Part shown: positions 1 to 11,633 of the stretch, piece after piece
Numbering within the stretch: position 1 is the first letter of the stretch
How the letters are laid out: each line of letters opens with the position of its first letter
DNA from: Nematostella vectensis
Lineage: Eukaryota > Cnidaria > Anthozoa > Actiniaria > Edwardsiidae
Direction of reading: 5' to 3'
Length of the DNA: 64,000 nucleotides
NCBI RefSeq assembly: GCF_932526225.1
Contig: NC_064041.1
Location: 1,934,699 to 1,998,698 of the forward strand
Notes under the pieces: generated by a model
What the model saw: only the letters and a program-made list of their open reading frames with translations
Told to the model about the DNA's origin: nothing
Databases searched by the model: none
Made by a program: the position numbers and the translations under genes

Positions 1-1560
1 ACTAAAACTATAGTATTAAGATTTTTATATACGACTGCGGGGGAAATACAGTGGTTGAGTCAGAAATTGGGGTCAACTAACAACTCATGTGATAGTAATT
101 TGAGGAGCCCGGCGTGGATAAATCATTTTTACATAACAAGCCATAAAAGAAAGTCTTTACAGATGGGACATGCTGCTTTACATAGGAAGCGAAATGTTTT
201 AAAGTTATTTTTTGGCATGTTTGTTTTCGGTAAATGAAAGACCTATCATATCGTGAGATCATGCCGGGGTATACGCACGACTACATGAGGAAATTCAAAA
301 CTCACATAATATTGCTTTCACATCCTCTTAATATTTTGCATCGATAGTAGAAGGGTTGTTCGAGTGTATTACTCAGTGTGCTTTTGTCATTCCATCTTCT
401 CGGCCAAACCGGCTGCCTAAAATGTGTAGGTAAATATTCGCTCGTGTGAACAAGGATTTCGTGGTGAAATACATGTTTGGTTGTCAGATGAATATTAATT
501 TTTAGGGGTGATGTTTACCGGAAATGAGATTTATAGTGTCGGAGTCATGTGTCGGAACCGCAAAATGTTAAGAGTGTGATGGAAGGTCAAAAGTTTGGTT
601 GATCTGAGCAAAGCTGTGCTATGTTTATGCTGTATTCCTTTCAGTAGCAATTTAAAGTTGTGTATTTGTTTTGGACTCTGTTTATGGGTTTAACGCCGGG
701 CAATGTAATAAATAGAAGTATTGTGTTGGAATTTAATATTTTTAAGTCACGTTGCTTAGAAATCGAGTCGCTCTTAACCCTTTATTATGCTTCAAAACTT
801 GCAAGTATTTCTTCTGCTTTCCCTTTGTCCATTACCGCAATTCCTTGGGGTTGATTTCGGGGACTCCTCGGTATCGTTTCGGGTCCGAGGATCAGTTGGG
901 GTACTTTTGGGGATCATTTCGGGTCCTGGGATCGTTTCGGGTCCTGGGATCATTTCGGGTCCTGTACAGTTCCACTGTATATATATATATTTAGAAGGGT
1001 TTTATTCATTTAATTTGTCAAATGTTGTTTATTGCTTTTTCTGTTTTTGTTTTATTTCTTTTGTTTTATAAGCCGCTTTAAAACTATGCGTTTTAGAAAT
1101 GTCAAATTCTGATAATTTTAATACAGTTAATTTTAAATGTTGAATTAAAATCGCAGAAAATCCAAAGGTTGACTCATGCGTATCAAATTTTTTGAACTTG
1201 TTTCTTTTGCTCGCAAATCGACGAAAATCATAAAAAATCAAGATGCTCAAGCCGGAATGAACTCGCCTAATAGGATATCCGTAAAATCGTAGAACATCGC
1301 AAACGAGCTATTCATGTCTTTTGCGTCGTTGCGATATTCAAAAATATCTTTGAATTTCACAAAGTGTGACTTCGCACCTTTTCTTCTTCATTTGGATTTA
1401 TTGCGATTTTCTGAGATATTTTAGGATATCACAGAAACTCCACTCGCAAAAAGTGAATTTTCATTTCGCACGGTAAGGCGTTGCGATGACGAAGGACAGT
1501 AGGCTAGATACTTCGTGTAAGAAAAAGGCTACAGTAAGATCGCAATCAATACACAAAAAT
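1..1560. other. No gene recognised; short 18-bp tandem repeat
   Basis: I see no exon with a convincing protein signature. Positions 885-966 hold about three to four degenerate copies of an 18-bp unit (GGGATCATTTCGGGTCCT). The rest is AT-rich unique-looking sequence. Confidence 0.4.
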
Positions 1561-1561
1561 C

Positions 1562-1850
1562 AACCTCGTCCCCAGGGTCTTCTGGGTAATTTTCAATATG
1601 GCGTCTGGCTAACGAAGACCCTGGCGGAGGCTGGCCCATTTCCACAGGTAGACCGGTACTAGAGTATTAACCGAATCTAATATGGCCGACATATTGGTTA
1701 AATGAGGCATGGAATCACATGATATCTGACAAAGAACGGCCGTAATTATCACTCCCATTGCCAATTTGAGCGTGTGAGGGCAACTTATATATCTCCCGAC
1801 TGATTTATTCAAGCAAACTTCCCTGGAAACTTTGGAAAACAGCAAAGCGC
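1562..1850 (-). repeat. Dispersed repeat R1, uninterrupted copy
   Basis: The reverse complement of this stretch matches, with scattered differences, 5595-5759 joined to 7624-7715 on the plus strand. Shared landmarks are GTGATAATTACGGCCG, TATGTCGGCCATATTA and GGGCCAGCCTCCGCCAGG. This copy lacks the insertion at 5760-7623, so it gives the empty-site arrangement. No coding capacity is evident. Confidence 0.75.
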
Positions 1851-2386
1851 CGTATGAAATTCGGAGCACAATTCTACAAGAATCCAGAATTCCTATACGA
1901 AGTTCAATAAGAGACTCAACCGGGGTAAGGTGAATTGGCTAGCCACTCATTCACTTTGAAACACGTCTCAAATGCGAACTCCTTTCTCACTAGACCTTCT
2001 CCATCTTTCCACCCACCCCCTAGCATCCCTCGGCTCCCAGTTTTATTTCTCCCCTTCGCATTTGACTAGTACCTGGTCTTACCTCCTGATGATAAACCTT
2101 GTGCTAGAATACACGTAAGGTTGCTTTACATTTCGAAGAGCTCTAAGAAATATCCCACCTTTCCATTTTGTAACTCTATATACTCGTTTTTGTCATCCCC
2201 AGTCTTGCCATTCCACGCCATCATTTATGTTCAACATTTTCCTCCCTTCCAGATCATCTATCCACCTAACACCCACCCCCCCCCCACCACCACCACCCAC
2301 CCACCCAAGGTGCTTTGGTACGAATACCCGCCTTCAACCGAAAACTATTGATCCCAATCAGAATGACATTACTCTGTGATTCAGGT

Positions 2387-4034
2387 TCACCAAAAACTCG
2401 ACTGTGCCAACACGACTTTTGGGTATTTGGATTGATTACTCTTTTTCACATAGCCATATTTTATCTGTTCCTCGTTGCTGATCTTGTCGGGCCAGCGGAT
2501 CTTCAGTATCTTCCTCAGGCAGGTGTTGATGAAGACCTGGATTTTCTTTATGGTGGTGACGGTGGTTCTCCAGGTCTCGGCTCCGTAGACTAGTATTGGC
2601 TTTACGATGGTGTTGAAGAGCCTGATCTTGGTGGTGATGCTGATCTCGCTGGATCCCCAGATGTTCTTTAGTTGATGGATGCTTATCTTCTCTGGCACTC
2701 CGTAATGTCTCAGTAGTCTCCAGAGGGTCTGCCTGTCAACGCTGTCGAACGCCTTCTCATAGTCGATGAAGTTGATGTAGAGGGGCGAGTTCCACTCCAG
2801 GGACTGCTCCAGAATGATGCGCAGGGTTGCGATCTGGTCCGTGCACGATCTCTCCTTTCGGAAGCCGGCTTGTTGGTCACGGAGATGCGGGTCCACGGCG
2901 TCTTTCATTCTGTTCAGCAGGATGCGGTTAAACACCTTCCCTGGGATGGACAACAGCGTTATCCCTCGGTAGTTGGAGCAGGAACTGAGGTCGCCTTTCT
3001 TGGGGAGTTTGATGAGGTAGCCTTCCTTCCACTCTGCTGGTACTTCTTCTTCTTTCCATATCTTGCAGAAGAGCGGGTAGAGGAGCTCCACACTGGTCTC
3101 GAAGTCAGCCTTCAGCAATTCTGCCGGGATGCTGTCGGGTCCTGCAGACTTGCCGTTCTTCAATTGCTTGATGGCGCTGCAGATTTCTTCCTTCGTGGGT
3201 GCGCAGCACTCGATTGGCAGGTCACTATCAGCTGGCGGTATCTCCTGGAAGTGCTCGACCCACCTCTTCTTCTGTCCTTCTTCGTCTGCTATAACTCCTC
3301 CATTCTTGTCCTTTACTGGCCTTTCTGGCTTAGCAAACTTGCCCGATATTTTCTTGATGATGGAATACAGGTCCTTGGTGCTGTTTTGGTGAGCTGCTTC
3401 TTCTGCTTTTGTTGCTAGTGTCTTTATGTAGCTTCGCTTGTCTGCTCTGATGCTTCGCTTGACGACTCTGTTGCTTCTGTGTATTCCTCTTGTGCTTTCA
3501 CTTTCGTTGCTCTTGTTCTGCTGTTGTTCACCACTTCCTTCTTCTGTCTTTTTTCTTCTATCTTCTGTAGTGTCTCTGCTGATATCCATTCCTTGTGTGT
3601 GTACGACTTGGGGCCCAGTACTTCTTGGCATGTTGATGTCACTGCTTCTTTCACTTTCTGCCACTTCTTGCTTCGATATTGGCGTTGAAGTCGCCCATTA
3701 CTATGAGGATGTTTCTCTTTGGTCTGTCTTGGATGATGGTCGCCAGTCTGTTGTAAAAGTCGTCCTTCTCCTCCTCTTCACTGTCGTTCGTCGGGGCGTA
3801 GCACTGGATGATGTCCATGTTGATCCTCTTCTTCTTGATGTAGAAAGAGGCTGTCATGATCCGTGGTCCGTGCGCCTCCCACCCGATAAGCGCTCTCTGT
3901 GCTGACTTTGAAAGCATCAGGGCCACTCCCTGAGTGTGTGCAGCATCTTCCTGCTCGTGCCCCAAGTACAGCAGTAACTCGCCGGAAGTCAGTCGCTTCT
4001 GCCCGGAACCAGTCCATCTTGACTCGCTCAGCAA
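2387..4034 (-). pseudogene. RTE-like LINE: endonuclease and reverse transcriptase remnant (inverted part)
   Basis: The minus-strand frame at 4034-3651 encodes an APE-type endonuclease piece (SESRWTGSG, DIIQCYAPTND, IVMGDFNANI). Frames at about 3654-2387 encode the linker and a reverse transcriptase (GKSAGPDSIPAELLK, YRGITLLSIPGKVFNRIL, QAGFRKERSCTDQI, YEKAFDSVDR). The copy is dead. The conserved linker moves between frames near 3470, the endonuclease C-terminus is missing, and after GVPEKI the sequence jumps to a distal region (VYGAETW), deleting the palm segment with the YADD motif. The family is the RTE-like LINE type. Its C-terminal end continues in the opposite orientation at 4018-4341. 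Confidence 0.85.
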
Positions 4035-4341
4035 CGAGGAACTATGGCAGCGTACAAAGCAGCAGCCTGTTGATCAAGACGTCCTTCAGAGACGCTGGCG
4101 ATGGATTGGCCACACCCTTCGAAAGCCTGCAACCAACATCACAAGACAATCCCTCACTTGGAATCCCCAAGGAAAGAGGAAGAGAGGGCGGCCTCGTAAC
4201 ACCTGGCGCCGAGATTTGGATGCAGACGCCAAGCAGATGGGCAAGACGTGGGGACAGCTGGAGAGACTCGCCCAGAACCGAGACGCCTGGAGAGAGCTGG
4301 TCGGCGGCCTATGTCCCAGACGGAACCACAGGCGGAGATAG
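4018..4341 (+). pseudogene. RTE-like LINE C-terminal part (direct part)
   Basis: The plus frame reads SNEELWQRT, RRWRWIGHTLRKP, GKRKRGRPRNTWRRD, AQNRDAWRELVGGLCP and ends at TAG 4339-4341. This is the typical C-terminus of an RTE-like LINE polyprotein. It starts at the point where the inverted copy on its left stops (KISNEEQ there, SLSNEELW here), so the two halves form one element with an internal inversion. The 3' UTR is short and no long poly(A) is visible. Confidence 0.8.
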
Positions 4342-4345
4342 ATAT

Positions 4346-5580
4346 TTTATCTGTGTGCAGCCTAAACACTGCTGTTAGATCCAAGAAAATGATGGTTGCT
4401 TCTCTCAAAAAGAAACTCGAAAGGGGAAAATAATAATTTATATGGTATTACATAAATATAATCTTTGTCTTTTATTCATTATTTTGTATTTCTCAAAAGG
4501 AGCATAAATTTTTACTCCTATCTACCTTCTCAAAACTAACTAACCCAATCTTACTTCCCAAAACGCGGGGTTTGACAGAAATTATTATAACATCTCTAGT
4601 AAAAAGGCAGTCTAGAAATACTCCCCTGTACTTATGAAGATCAACCAATAGAACAATATGAACCAGCCATTTTAGCTTGTCATTGATATAACTAGGAAGA
4701 CTACAGAAGAGCTGTAGAAAAACTAGGTGGTCTGCGTAGGTGTGTTAAAGACAAGGGCCAATGCTTGAAACATCAGCAAAATTATTTGTTTTCACAGAGG
4801 CATGCAAAATGATTTGTTGCTGTGGCAAAATGCAACATGAATTTAAATTGACTTTCAAAATTATTGGGCAGCACGCGCTCCCTGTGCCCCACCTCCTGCT
4901 ATGGCCCTGTTATTTACAACATATTGTCAGCTTGGAATTAAAGAAAACTTCGTTCTGTATCAAAGCTCATCTCACCTTGTGTGATTGATCAATCGAGCAG
5001 TGCAGTGAACTGAGGGTTATCTACCCCCCCTCCCCCCCCCCAAACAGACACTGGCCTCTGGGGCAAGAAGGTTGGGACATTCTGGTCTTTAGAAGGGGAG
5101 TGAGGTAAAAATCCTAGTTGCTAGTAATGTCAGAGAAGTAGTCTAACACAAGTGTCAGATAAATAGACTCAAGTAGGTGTGAGTGGGTGTGACACTGTTA
5201 AGTAAAACCAAGGGAAAATTACAGATCACCTAAAAAACATTTTATCCTTAAAAAGTTTCGCCATTATTTTACTGTTATAATCAAGAAAACAGAAAAGATC
5301 TATAGTAAAAGTAGGAAATTATATTATTATTATTTTGAGGATTGGTTAAGTAGTATGCATGCATGTTTGCATCTATGGTTGTAGAAATAACAACACATCT
5401 CATAACACGAACTTTTGTCGAGTGCACAATCTAAATTATCTCACCAATCGGAATACCTTTCCAACATTTATTTATTTAGGGTGTGCATCTTTCTTTGTCT
5501 GCTTTTGCCTTCTGATTTCTTGGCGCTCAATGCATCATATCGCTGCGTCAAAAAAAAGTTCATGAATGTCGTATTGCTGC
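4346..5580. other. No gene recognised
   Basis: AT-rich sequence with a C-rich run at about 5022-5041. I see no exon or element ends that I can support. Confidence 0.4.
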
Positions 5581-5770
5581 TGTTTTCCAAATTTGCCAAG
5601 GAGGTTTGCTTTAATATAACTCAGTCGGGAGATATATAAACTGCCTTTACACGCTCAAATTTGGCAATGGGAGTGATAATTACGGCCGTTCTTTGTCAGA
5701 TTCCATGTGATTCCATGCCTCATTTCACCAATATGTCGGCCATATTACATTCGGTAAATGGGAAGCAATT

Positions 5771-6665
5771 CATAGATCCGACGAGCGCACGAATAACCAA
5801 TAAGAAAGCAGCAAATAGAAGCCAGCGAAGTGCAACCCAAATGTCCCACAAAAGTCCCACAAATTGTACAACATGTCGGATGAGGTCTGTGAATCCTGCT
5901 CGGGTTTATCTAAAATATAGACGTTTATAGGGGTTTTCCTGCGACTTGGGAAATAACATGATAGAAATTGATTTGTTGTCCAAGTTTGGTGAACATTTTG
6001 TAGAGAAGCATAGAAATAGATAACTACAAATTTGGTTGTTGAATAGAAACGACCCAAATCCAGCTCAAAATATGAAAACTTGGAAATGATTAGATAAAGC
6101 GGTGCTCCCTCGGTAGGAATTATGTGTTTATGTGCTTTCAAAGCTATTTTTGTCAACTTGCAGTTATTTAAGTGCGGGGAAAAATAGAAGAAAATCCGAA
6201 TTCGCTGTTAACGCCTGACTTTTAACTACACGTTTTATCGGCAAATGTCAAGATTTAAAGCAATAATACAAACGACAGTCTAATCATTGTTATATGTAAT
6301 TGAAGTAACCTATGATAATATGAAACACAAGTTTAATGGTAGGACTTACACTGTTTTTGTATATGTGGTTTGTTTGCTTTTTGTTTTTCGTTCTTTGCAG
6401 AAATTTTACGTGTTTTTCTGTAATTTGAGTCCCAACTCTACACTTAAAGTGGCCGGTAAAAGAAAACAGGACTATCACTTTCTGCGCTGACCGGAAGATG
6501 TTTATTTTGCTTGTCCAGATTCGCAGAAATATATCTCAAACCAATCTTTTTGCCGTCGGTTGCCGACTTTTTGTGGGACATTTGGGTGACCACATGGCTG
6601 TTATTGCATCATCTCTTTCCTGATTGGCTATTCCTTCGCGCGTGATTATAAATGTCGGATCTATG
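5771..6665. mobile_element. Foldback/MITE-like element A flanked by AATT
   Basis: Terminal inverted repeats begin CATAGATCCGAC at the left and end GTCGGATCTATG at the right. Imperfect complementarity extends to about 100 bp (CCCAAATGTCCCACAAAA near both ends). The 895-bp element lies between AATT at 5767-5770 and AATT at 6666-6669. No transposase is recognisable, so it is probably non-autonomous. Confidence 0.7.
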
Positions 6666-6669
6666 AATT

Positions 6670-7612
6670 TCCCACGGACGTAGTTTTTGGTCGAGTCCGC
6701 GGCCTTGCAGCGGTCATACCCAACCTCTCAATTGGAAACTTCCGAATAAACATCTTCGGAATCGAGCATCATAAAAAAAGATTGCGGCCATATGACAAAA
6801 GAGTTACGTCTCTCTCTTATGTGCCCATACGAATAAGAGAGACAATTCCTGCCTTTGTTGTATACTAAATGAAATTTTCCAACCATTTTCATTTAAATTT
6901 TCTGATAATGTATTTTATATAACTTTTAACCATGACAGCTCGCAGGTGCTTTTACTTTTTTTTCCTTTGTTTTTTTTTTACTAAAGTTTTTAGCGTAAGC
7001 TTAATTGAGTACTTATTTTACTTACTTTAATGGGTACCTCTTAGCATATGAAGTTTTATTCACAATGCAACATGTCTTTGGTGCCTGCTTTTCTATATCT
7101 AAATTAATTTTGAGGGTTTAAATTGATTTATATACTCGTCATCATAAGTTTTCTCACAGAAGAGTCTACAGAAATAACATCATTTAGATAGGTATTATAT
7201 GATACCTGCGCAACCCCTCGACTCCCCCCTCAGCAAATTCTGAATACGCGCCCGCTAAACTGTTAAACGTTTACATCTTGTAATGATTACCAGAGATAAA
7301 ACGCAAAACAACGAACCCGCGCGTTCCTAAGTCGAGATTAGGAAACTAGTTGGCTGATTCACTCGTCCGTTCTCGCTCATTTAATTTTTTAATCTGCCTG
7401 ACGACCTATAAATTAATAAACACTAACTAAATTGAGTAGACTAAGACTAGATATTTATATGGTCAGTCACCACACACAAAAGTCGGATCGCCATCTTGGA
7501 TTTCTCCGACAATCTCGCACTTTCCGGAGATGGTGATCGGTAAATTCCGACTGTGAGGTTGGGTATGACCGCTGGGAGTCCGCGGACTCGACCACAATCT
7601 ACGTCCGTGGGA
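6670..7612. mobile_element. Foldback/MITE-like element B flanked by AATT
   Basis: The left end reads TCCCACGGACGTAG and the right end is its inverse CTACGTCCGTGGGA. The inverted repeats stay similar for about 80 bp (GGTCGAGTCCGCGG, GCGGTCATACCCAACCTC). The 943-bp element sits between AATT at 6666-6669 and AATT at 7613-7616, directly next to element A. It carries no recognisable protein. Confidence 0.7.
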
Positions 7613-7889
7613 AATTGCTTCCCTTCGGTAAATACTCTAGTGTCGGTCTACCTGTGGAAATGGGCCAGCCTCCGCCAGGGTCTTCGTCAGCAAGACGCCA
7701 TATTGAAAATTACCCATAAATTTTATTTATTAAGCAAAAATAAGCAAAGATTTGGTCGTTTGAAGCTCCGGCATATGCCTAAATCTATATATTATTCTTT
7801 TAAATTGAAATATTTGACCACAAACCTTATTTTTAGTTTGTAAAAGTACTAACAAAGTTTCCTCAAGAAGCACTAAGATCTTGGAGACA

Positions 7890-9125
7890 TTCATTTTTTC
7901 CCACCAAAAGTTGCACGAGCGCGAAGTCAGAAATTCACATTTTCCGCCATTTTCTTAAGTGATGAGAACATTGAGTCGCGTTTGCCAAAATTTCACCAAG
8001 GATCAGAATGACCCCTTTTAATGGCAGCAAAAAAGAATATGCTAGAGCACAGACAGCAATTTTAAGGTTTGTTTTAAAGATAACAGCAAAAATTTTCCAA
8101 AAATCGGAGCGACGGGCAAAGAAGTGGTTTTCGAGAGAAAATTTTGCTGACAAGGCCAGGTCGGGGAGACCAACAGTTCTAACCAAAGTAGCCAATAATT
8201 TAAATACCAAAGGTAACTACAAGCGAGGTAGTTCGACTAAGATATTTACAGAGCTTCAGGGAAAAGGCCTTACAGGTTTGAAAGATATAGTTCGACTTTT
8301 TAAAGGCAAAAAAGGTTGGAAGGCGATGAGACGCCCAAAAAAGGGCCACTGTTCAGTAAAAAACAAAGACATGCTCAGCTTAAATTCGCACGGAAGTATA
8401 AGAAACCGACGCCAAAAGAATGGTAAGACTTCCTTTTTTCAAACGAGTGTCCTAAGTATCTGTTTCAATTTTCTAATCCTTGGAATGATGTAGTTGGGGC
8501 TCCCAGGAAAGCCAGGTTCTCCACCATATCAAGTAAAAAAAAGTGCCAAATGGAAGGTTTGGGGAGCAATGACCGGCCATGGACTAAGCAATCTTCACTT
8601 CATTCCCCGAGGTCAAATGATAAGTGAAGACTACGTGGACAAAATATTGGAGAAAGAAGTCAGACCCCTAATGTCACGGCGATCGCATACCCAAGATCCT
8701 ACTAAAACCAAGCTGTTCAGTGTTAATCAGAACGTGACATTCGTGCAGGATTGCGCTCCTGCTCATACAGCCAAGGTCCCTCAGAAATGGTGCCAACACC
8801 ACCTGCCAAAGTTCGTAGAATGGCCAGCCTCATGTGACCTGAACCCGATAGAAAATATTTAGAGCATTTTAGACAAGTCCACTAACAGAGATCCACCGCC
8901 GACGACAAATGGAAGAACACTCAAGAGACGCCTCTGTTCTGCTTGGCTAAATGTACCAGCAGGTACATTACAGACACTTTCCCACTCTATGTCCAAACGC
9001 ATATAAAAAAAACAAGGGGGCAACTCTGGTTATTGATTCACAAACAAATATAAAGTAATTTCAGCATATGTAGTATTTGTTATGCTGCGATTAAAAAAGT
9101 GCACGAGCTTTTGAACCACCCTGTA
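7890..9125 (+). mobile_element. Decayed Tc1/mariner element
   Basis: The right end at about 9096-9125 reads GTGCACGAGCTTTTGAACC then ACCCTGTA, a Tc1/mariner-type terminus. A diverged inverse of it can be guessed at about 7893-7920 (CACCAAAAGTTGCACGAG). Between them lies a broken transposase. The right boundary is firm and the left one is tentative. Confidence 0.65.
8008..9005 (+). pseudogene. Tc1/mariner transposase, broken
   Basis: The frame begins MTPFNGSKKEY and contains the Tc1-type HTH tail RSGRPTVL. The DDE catalytic part follows: KWKVWGAMTGHG, VTFVQDCAPAHTA (second Asp) and CDLNPIENI (Glu region). In-frame stops lie at 8491-8493 and 8860-8862. The second stop replaces the Trp expected in the conserved NPIENIW. 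Near 8371-8426 the expected text (LKFARKYKK, TPKEW) is in another frame, so there is a frameshift as well. It cannot make active transposase. The family acts by cutting and pasting DNA at TA sites. Confidence 0.85.
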
Positions 9126-10450
9126 GATGTATCTAACTGCGATAAAAAGAGATCACTGCACCTACAAGTGATCCCCATGCACTCCTAGGGGAGCGTCTAC
9201 ATGCAGCTAGTCAAACATGATACTCTGATATACTCCTTGAACGCTTCGGATTTCCAGCAGCCCCTTGAGACGTATCTGCGCGTCAGATATACCTCTTTTT
9301 GCTCCATAAGAGCAAATGGCTCAGGTTTATAGTGGCCCCAGCTGCGGAGAGAAAATAAATCATAATAGTATAACCTTTGAGATATGATAACAAATATGCA
9401 AAATAACCCCGCAAACCGGTCATATGTAAGGATTTGCCTGTTTCTTGACCAGAATATAGCAGGGTTGGGTATTATAATGATACTTGAAGCTGCGAAAAAG
9501 CACTCTTAGATCAACAACCTGGCCCTGACTAACCATCTGAGATATATCAAACAGGGCACTATGAACTCCCCAAACCTCATGGATGGAAAAAAATGGCAAT
9601 AGCCACATAGGACGCCTCATAATGGTTGCTGGGAACCTAGACTACAGAGATTATTACAGAGTGCAAAACATTGTTCTTGTCACAGGCAGGCGTGGGTCCA
9701 AGATCATAAATTTTATTACTTCCTCTTTGCATTTGAATGATAGGCGTACCGAATAAGCCATATTTACATATCTCAAGCCATCTCAAGTATCGGGACAAAT
9801 GGTACAGCACATTTGGTGTTTTTAATTATATATGGAACACTTATTCGATAAAGCTCTGGACGAAATATGTGGACGAAACGACGCTACTTGTGGGCGAAAC
9901 GACGCTACTTGTGGAACTGGGTGTGGACAAAACGACAGTCTTTTTATCCTAGGTACAGACCCAGAAAAGCGAGATTGACATGCAAGATAAGAAGATTGAA
10001 TAATCAGGAAGTCATCAGCTTATACTCCGTATTAAGCCTATGACATCATCTATCCGCACACAGTGGACACTAGTATTATCTGTTGGTATGTTTTCTTTGA
10101 CTGAAGAGTCCTTTGGGAAAGACAGATGGTGCATCAGACGGTAACTCTGAAGTCGGGGAGTAGGGCATATCTAGAGGGTCCTGCTATCCTATTAGCCGCC
10201 AGTTCCTTGTTCAGCTTTAATGAGACAGCCTGAGGGTTTTCCTGAGCTGATAACAAATTTTGTGTTTCAAGTCTATGTCTCCTCCACCCTTAAAAGTAAG
10301 CACGGAAACCAAATGAAAAGCCAGTAAAAGTCGGTCCTTCTGGGTTGGAAATGAACACTTAATTCGGGGATGATCGCCTTTCTTGCAGGATGGACATTGT
10401 TGGTTATAACCACCTGACCCTTACAAGGATTACCCCTATGGCAAGGGCGG
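9126..10450 (-). pseudogene. Possible remnant of an unidentified element
   Basis: Minus-strand translation gives protein-like but broken text. A 66-residue open frame at 9620-9420 begins MRRPMWLLPFF. Around 10380-10440 another frame reads QQCPSCKKGDHPRIKC, a CxxC...H...C pattern like the zinc knuckle of tyrosine-recombinase retrotransposon gag proteins. Stops and frame changes separate the pieces. The assignment is a guess from the knuckle pattern only. Confidence 0.25.
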
Positions 10451-11584
10451 GCACAGGGGGGCTGGATTGAAGTCGAAAAGTCACTTTGAAAAAAAAATGA
10501 ATACAGCTCATCCTCATTTATGGTTGTTGTTACGCCACGTTTCGCTGTCTGCCGCCACTATTCGCGCGAATGTTCTCACAGAAGTCATTTGACAACGCTT
10601 ATTAAGATTGCGATTGGCTTAATGTTGCAAAATGGCAGGGAAACGTTCGCGCTGATCAACCCATATCCTCCTTCGATGCTCAGGGTTTATGGGTCTTGAT
10701 TGATCATTCGCCTACAAACTTTTCTGGATTCAAAATATTGTGTCTTTGTCGGTTTATTCTGAAGCCCGTACAAATCAACAGTTTTTGGTAGCCCTTTTGC
10801 TTGCACGATCGAAGATCCAGCGTACTATGCGAGCGCTCCCAAAGGTCACACCCGCGTAATTTTCCGGACAGGAAAAGAAAAGTGCTTGATCCTCGAGCAT
10901 GTTTTGCTTGTCGTCTTATCGCCCGTCGTGCAGTGTTTTTGCGCGAATGAGAGAGAGAAAGGGGATGTCAAGGGTAAAGCAAGGTTTCTTAAATTTATTT
11001 TTCCCTGATAAACGGTTAGCAAATTAAAAGATGTTGTAAAGTCAGCGGAAACGTTAAGTGACGCAGTTAAAGTACCGTTAGTAGAAAACTACTGGCGATC
11101 AGCCTATTCGTGTAATTTATGAATAAGCAGATCATGTCTCAATTTAAGTGGCTGGATCAGCGAAAGTGGCTGTCGTATAGCAGGGTCTGGATGGGGTTAA
11201 CCGACTAGTGACGGCTTAAAAAGTAACTGACTACCGACAAAACATGAAAAAAAACTAGTGACAAAAAAAATAGTTGCCGACTACCGACATTTTATCATAA
11301 CAAGTATTTTTACTCTTTACTTCCATCGTCAATCTACTTACATTCGGCCATTTTAGAATCTGTACTATGTATTTCCTGTTGCATCAACTTTTCAGTCAAT
11401 TAATAACCTATAATTTTAATTTGTTATTAAGTTATTAATTACTTATCAATCCTAAATAATTTTTGATTTTGTTTATACGTGAAATCTAGTACAAAAGAGA
11501 ATACTAGTTTAGGTTCACCGACTACCGACAAAGACCGATAATTCTTACCGACTACCGACAAATTATGGAAATTTTAACATTCCC

Positions 11585-11633
<49 letters not shown>

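Larger units (their letters stand above)
5595..7715 (+). repeat. Dispersed repeat R1, copy split by a 1.86-kb insertion
   Basis: 5595-5759 and 7624-7715 together match the reverse complement of 1562-1850. The two parts are separated by the insertion at 5760-7623. A 10-bp direct repeat TTCGGTAAAT occurs on both sides of the insertion (5750-5759 and 7624-7633), as expected of a target-site duplication. The homologous place in the other copy reads TTCGGTTAATACTC without any insert. Confidence 0.8.

Noticed and set aside
5770-6156. Minus ORF of 128 residues
   Set aside because: It lies wholly in foldback element A and includes its terminal inverted repeat. The text shows no transposase motif.
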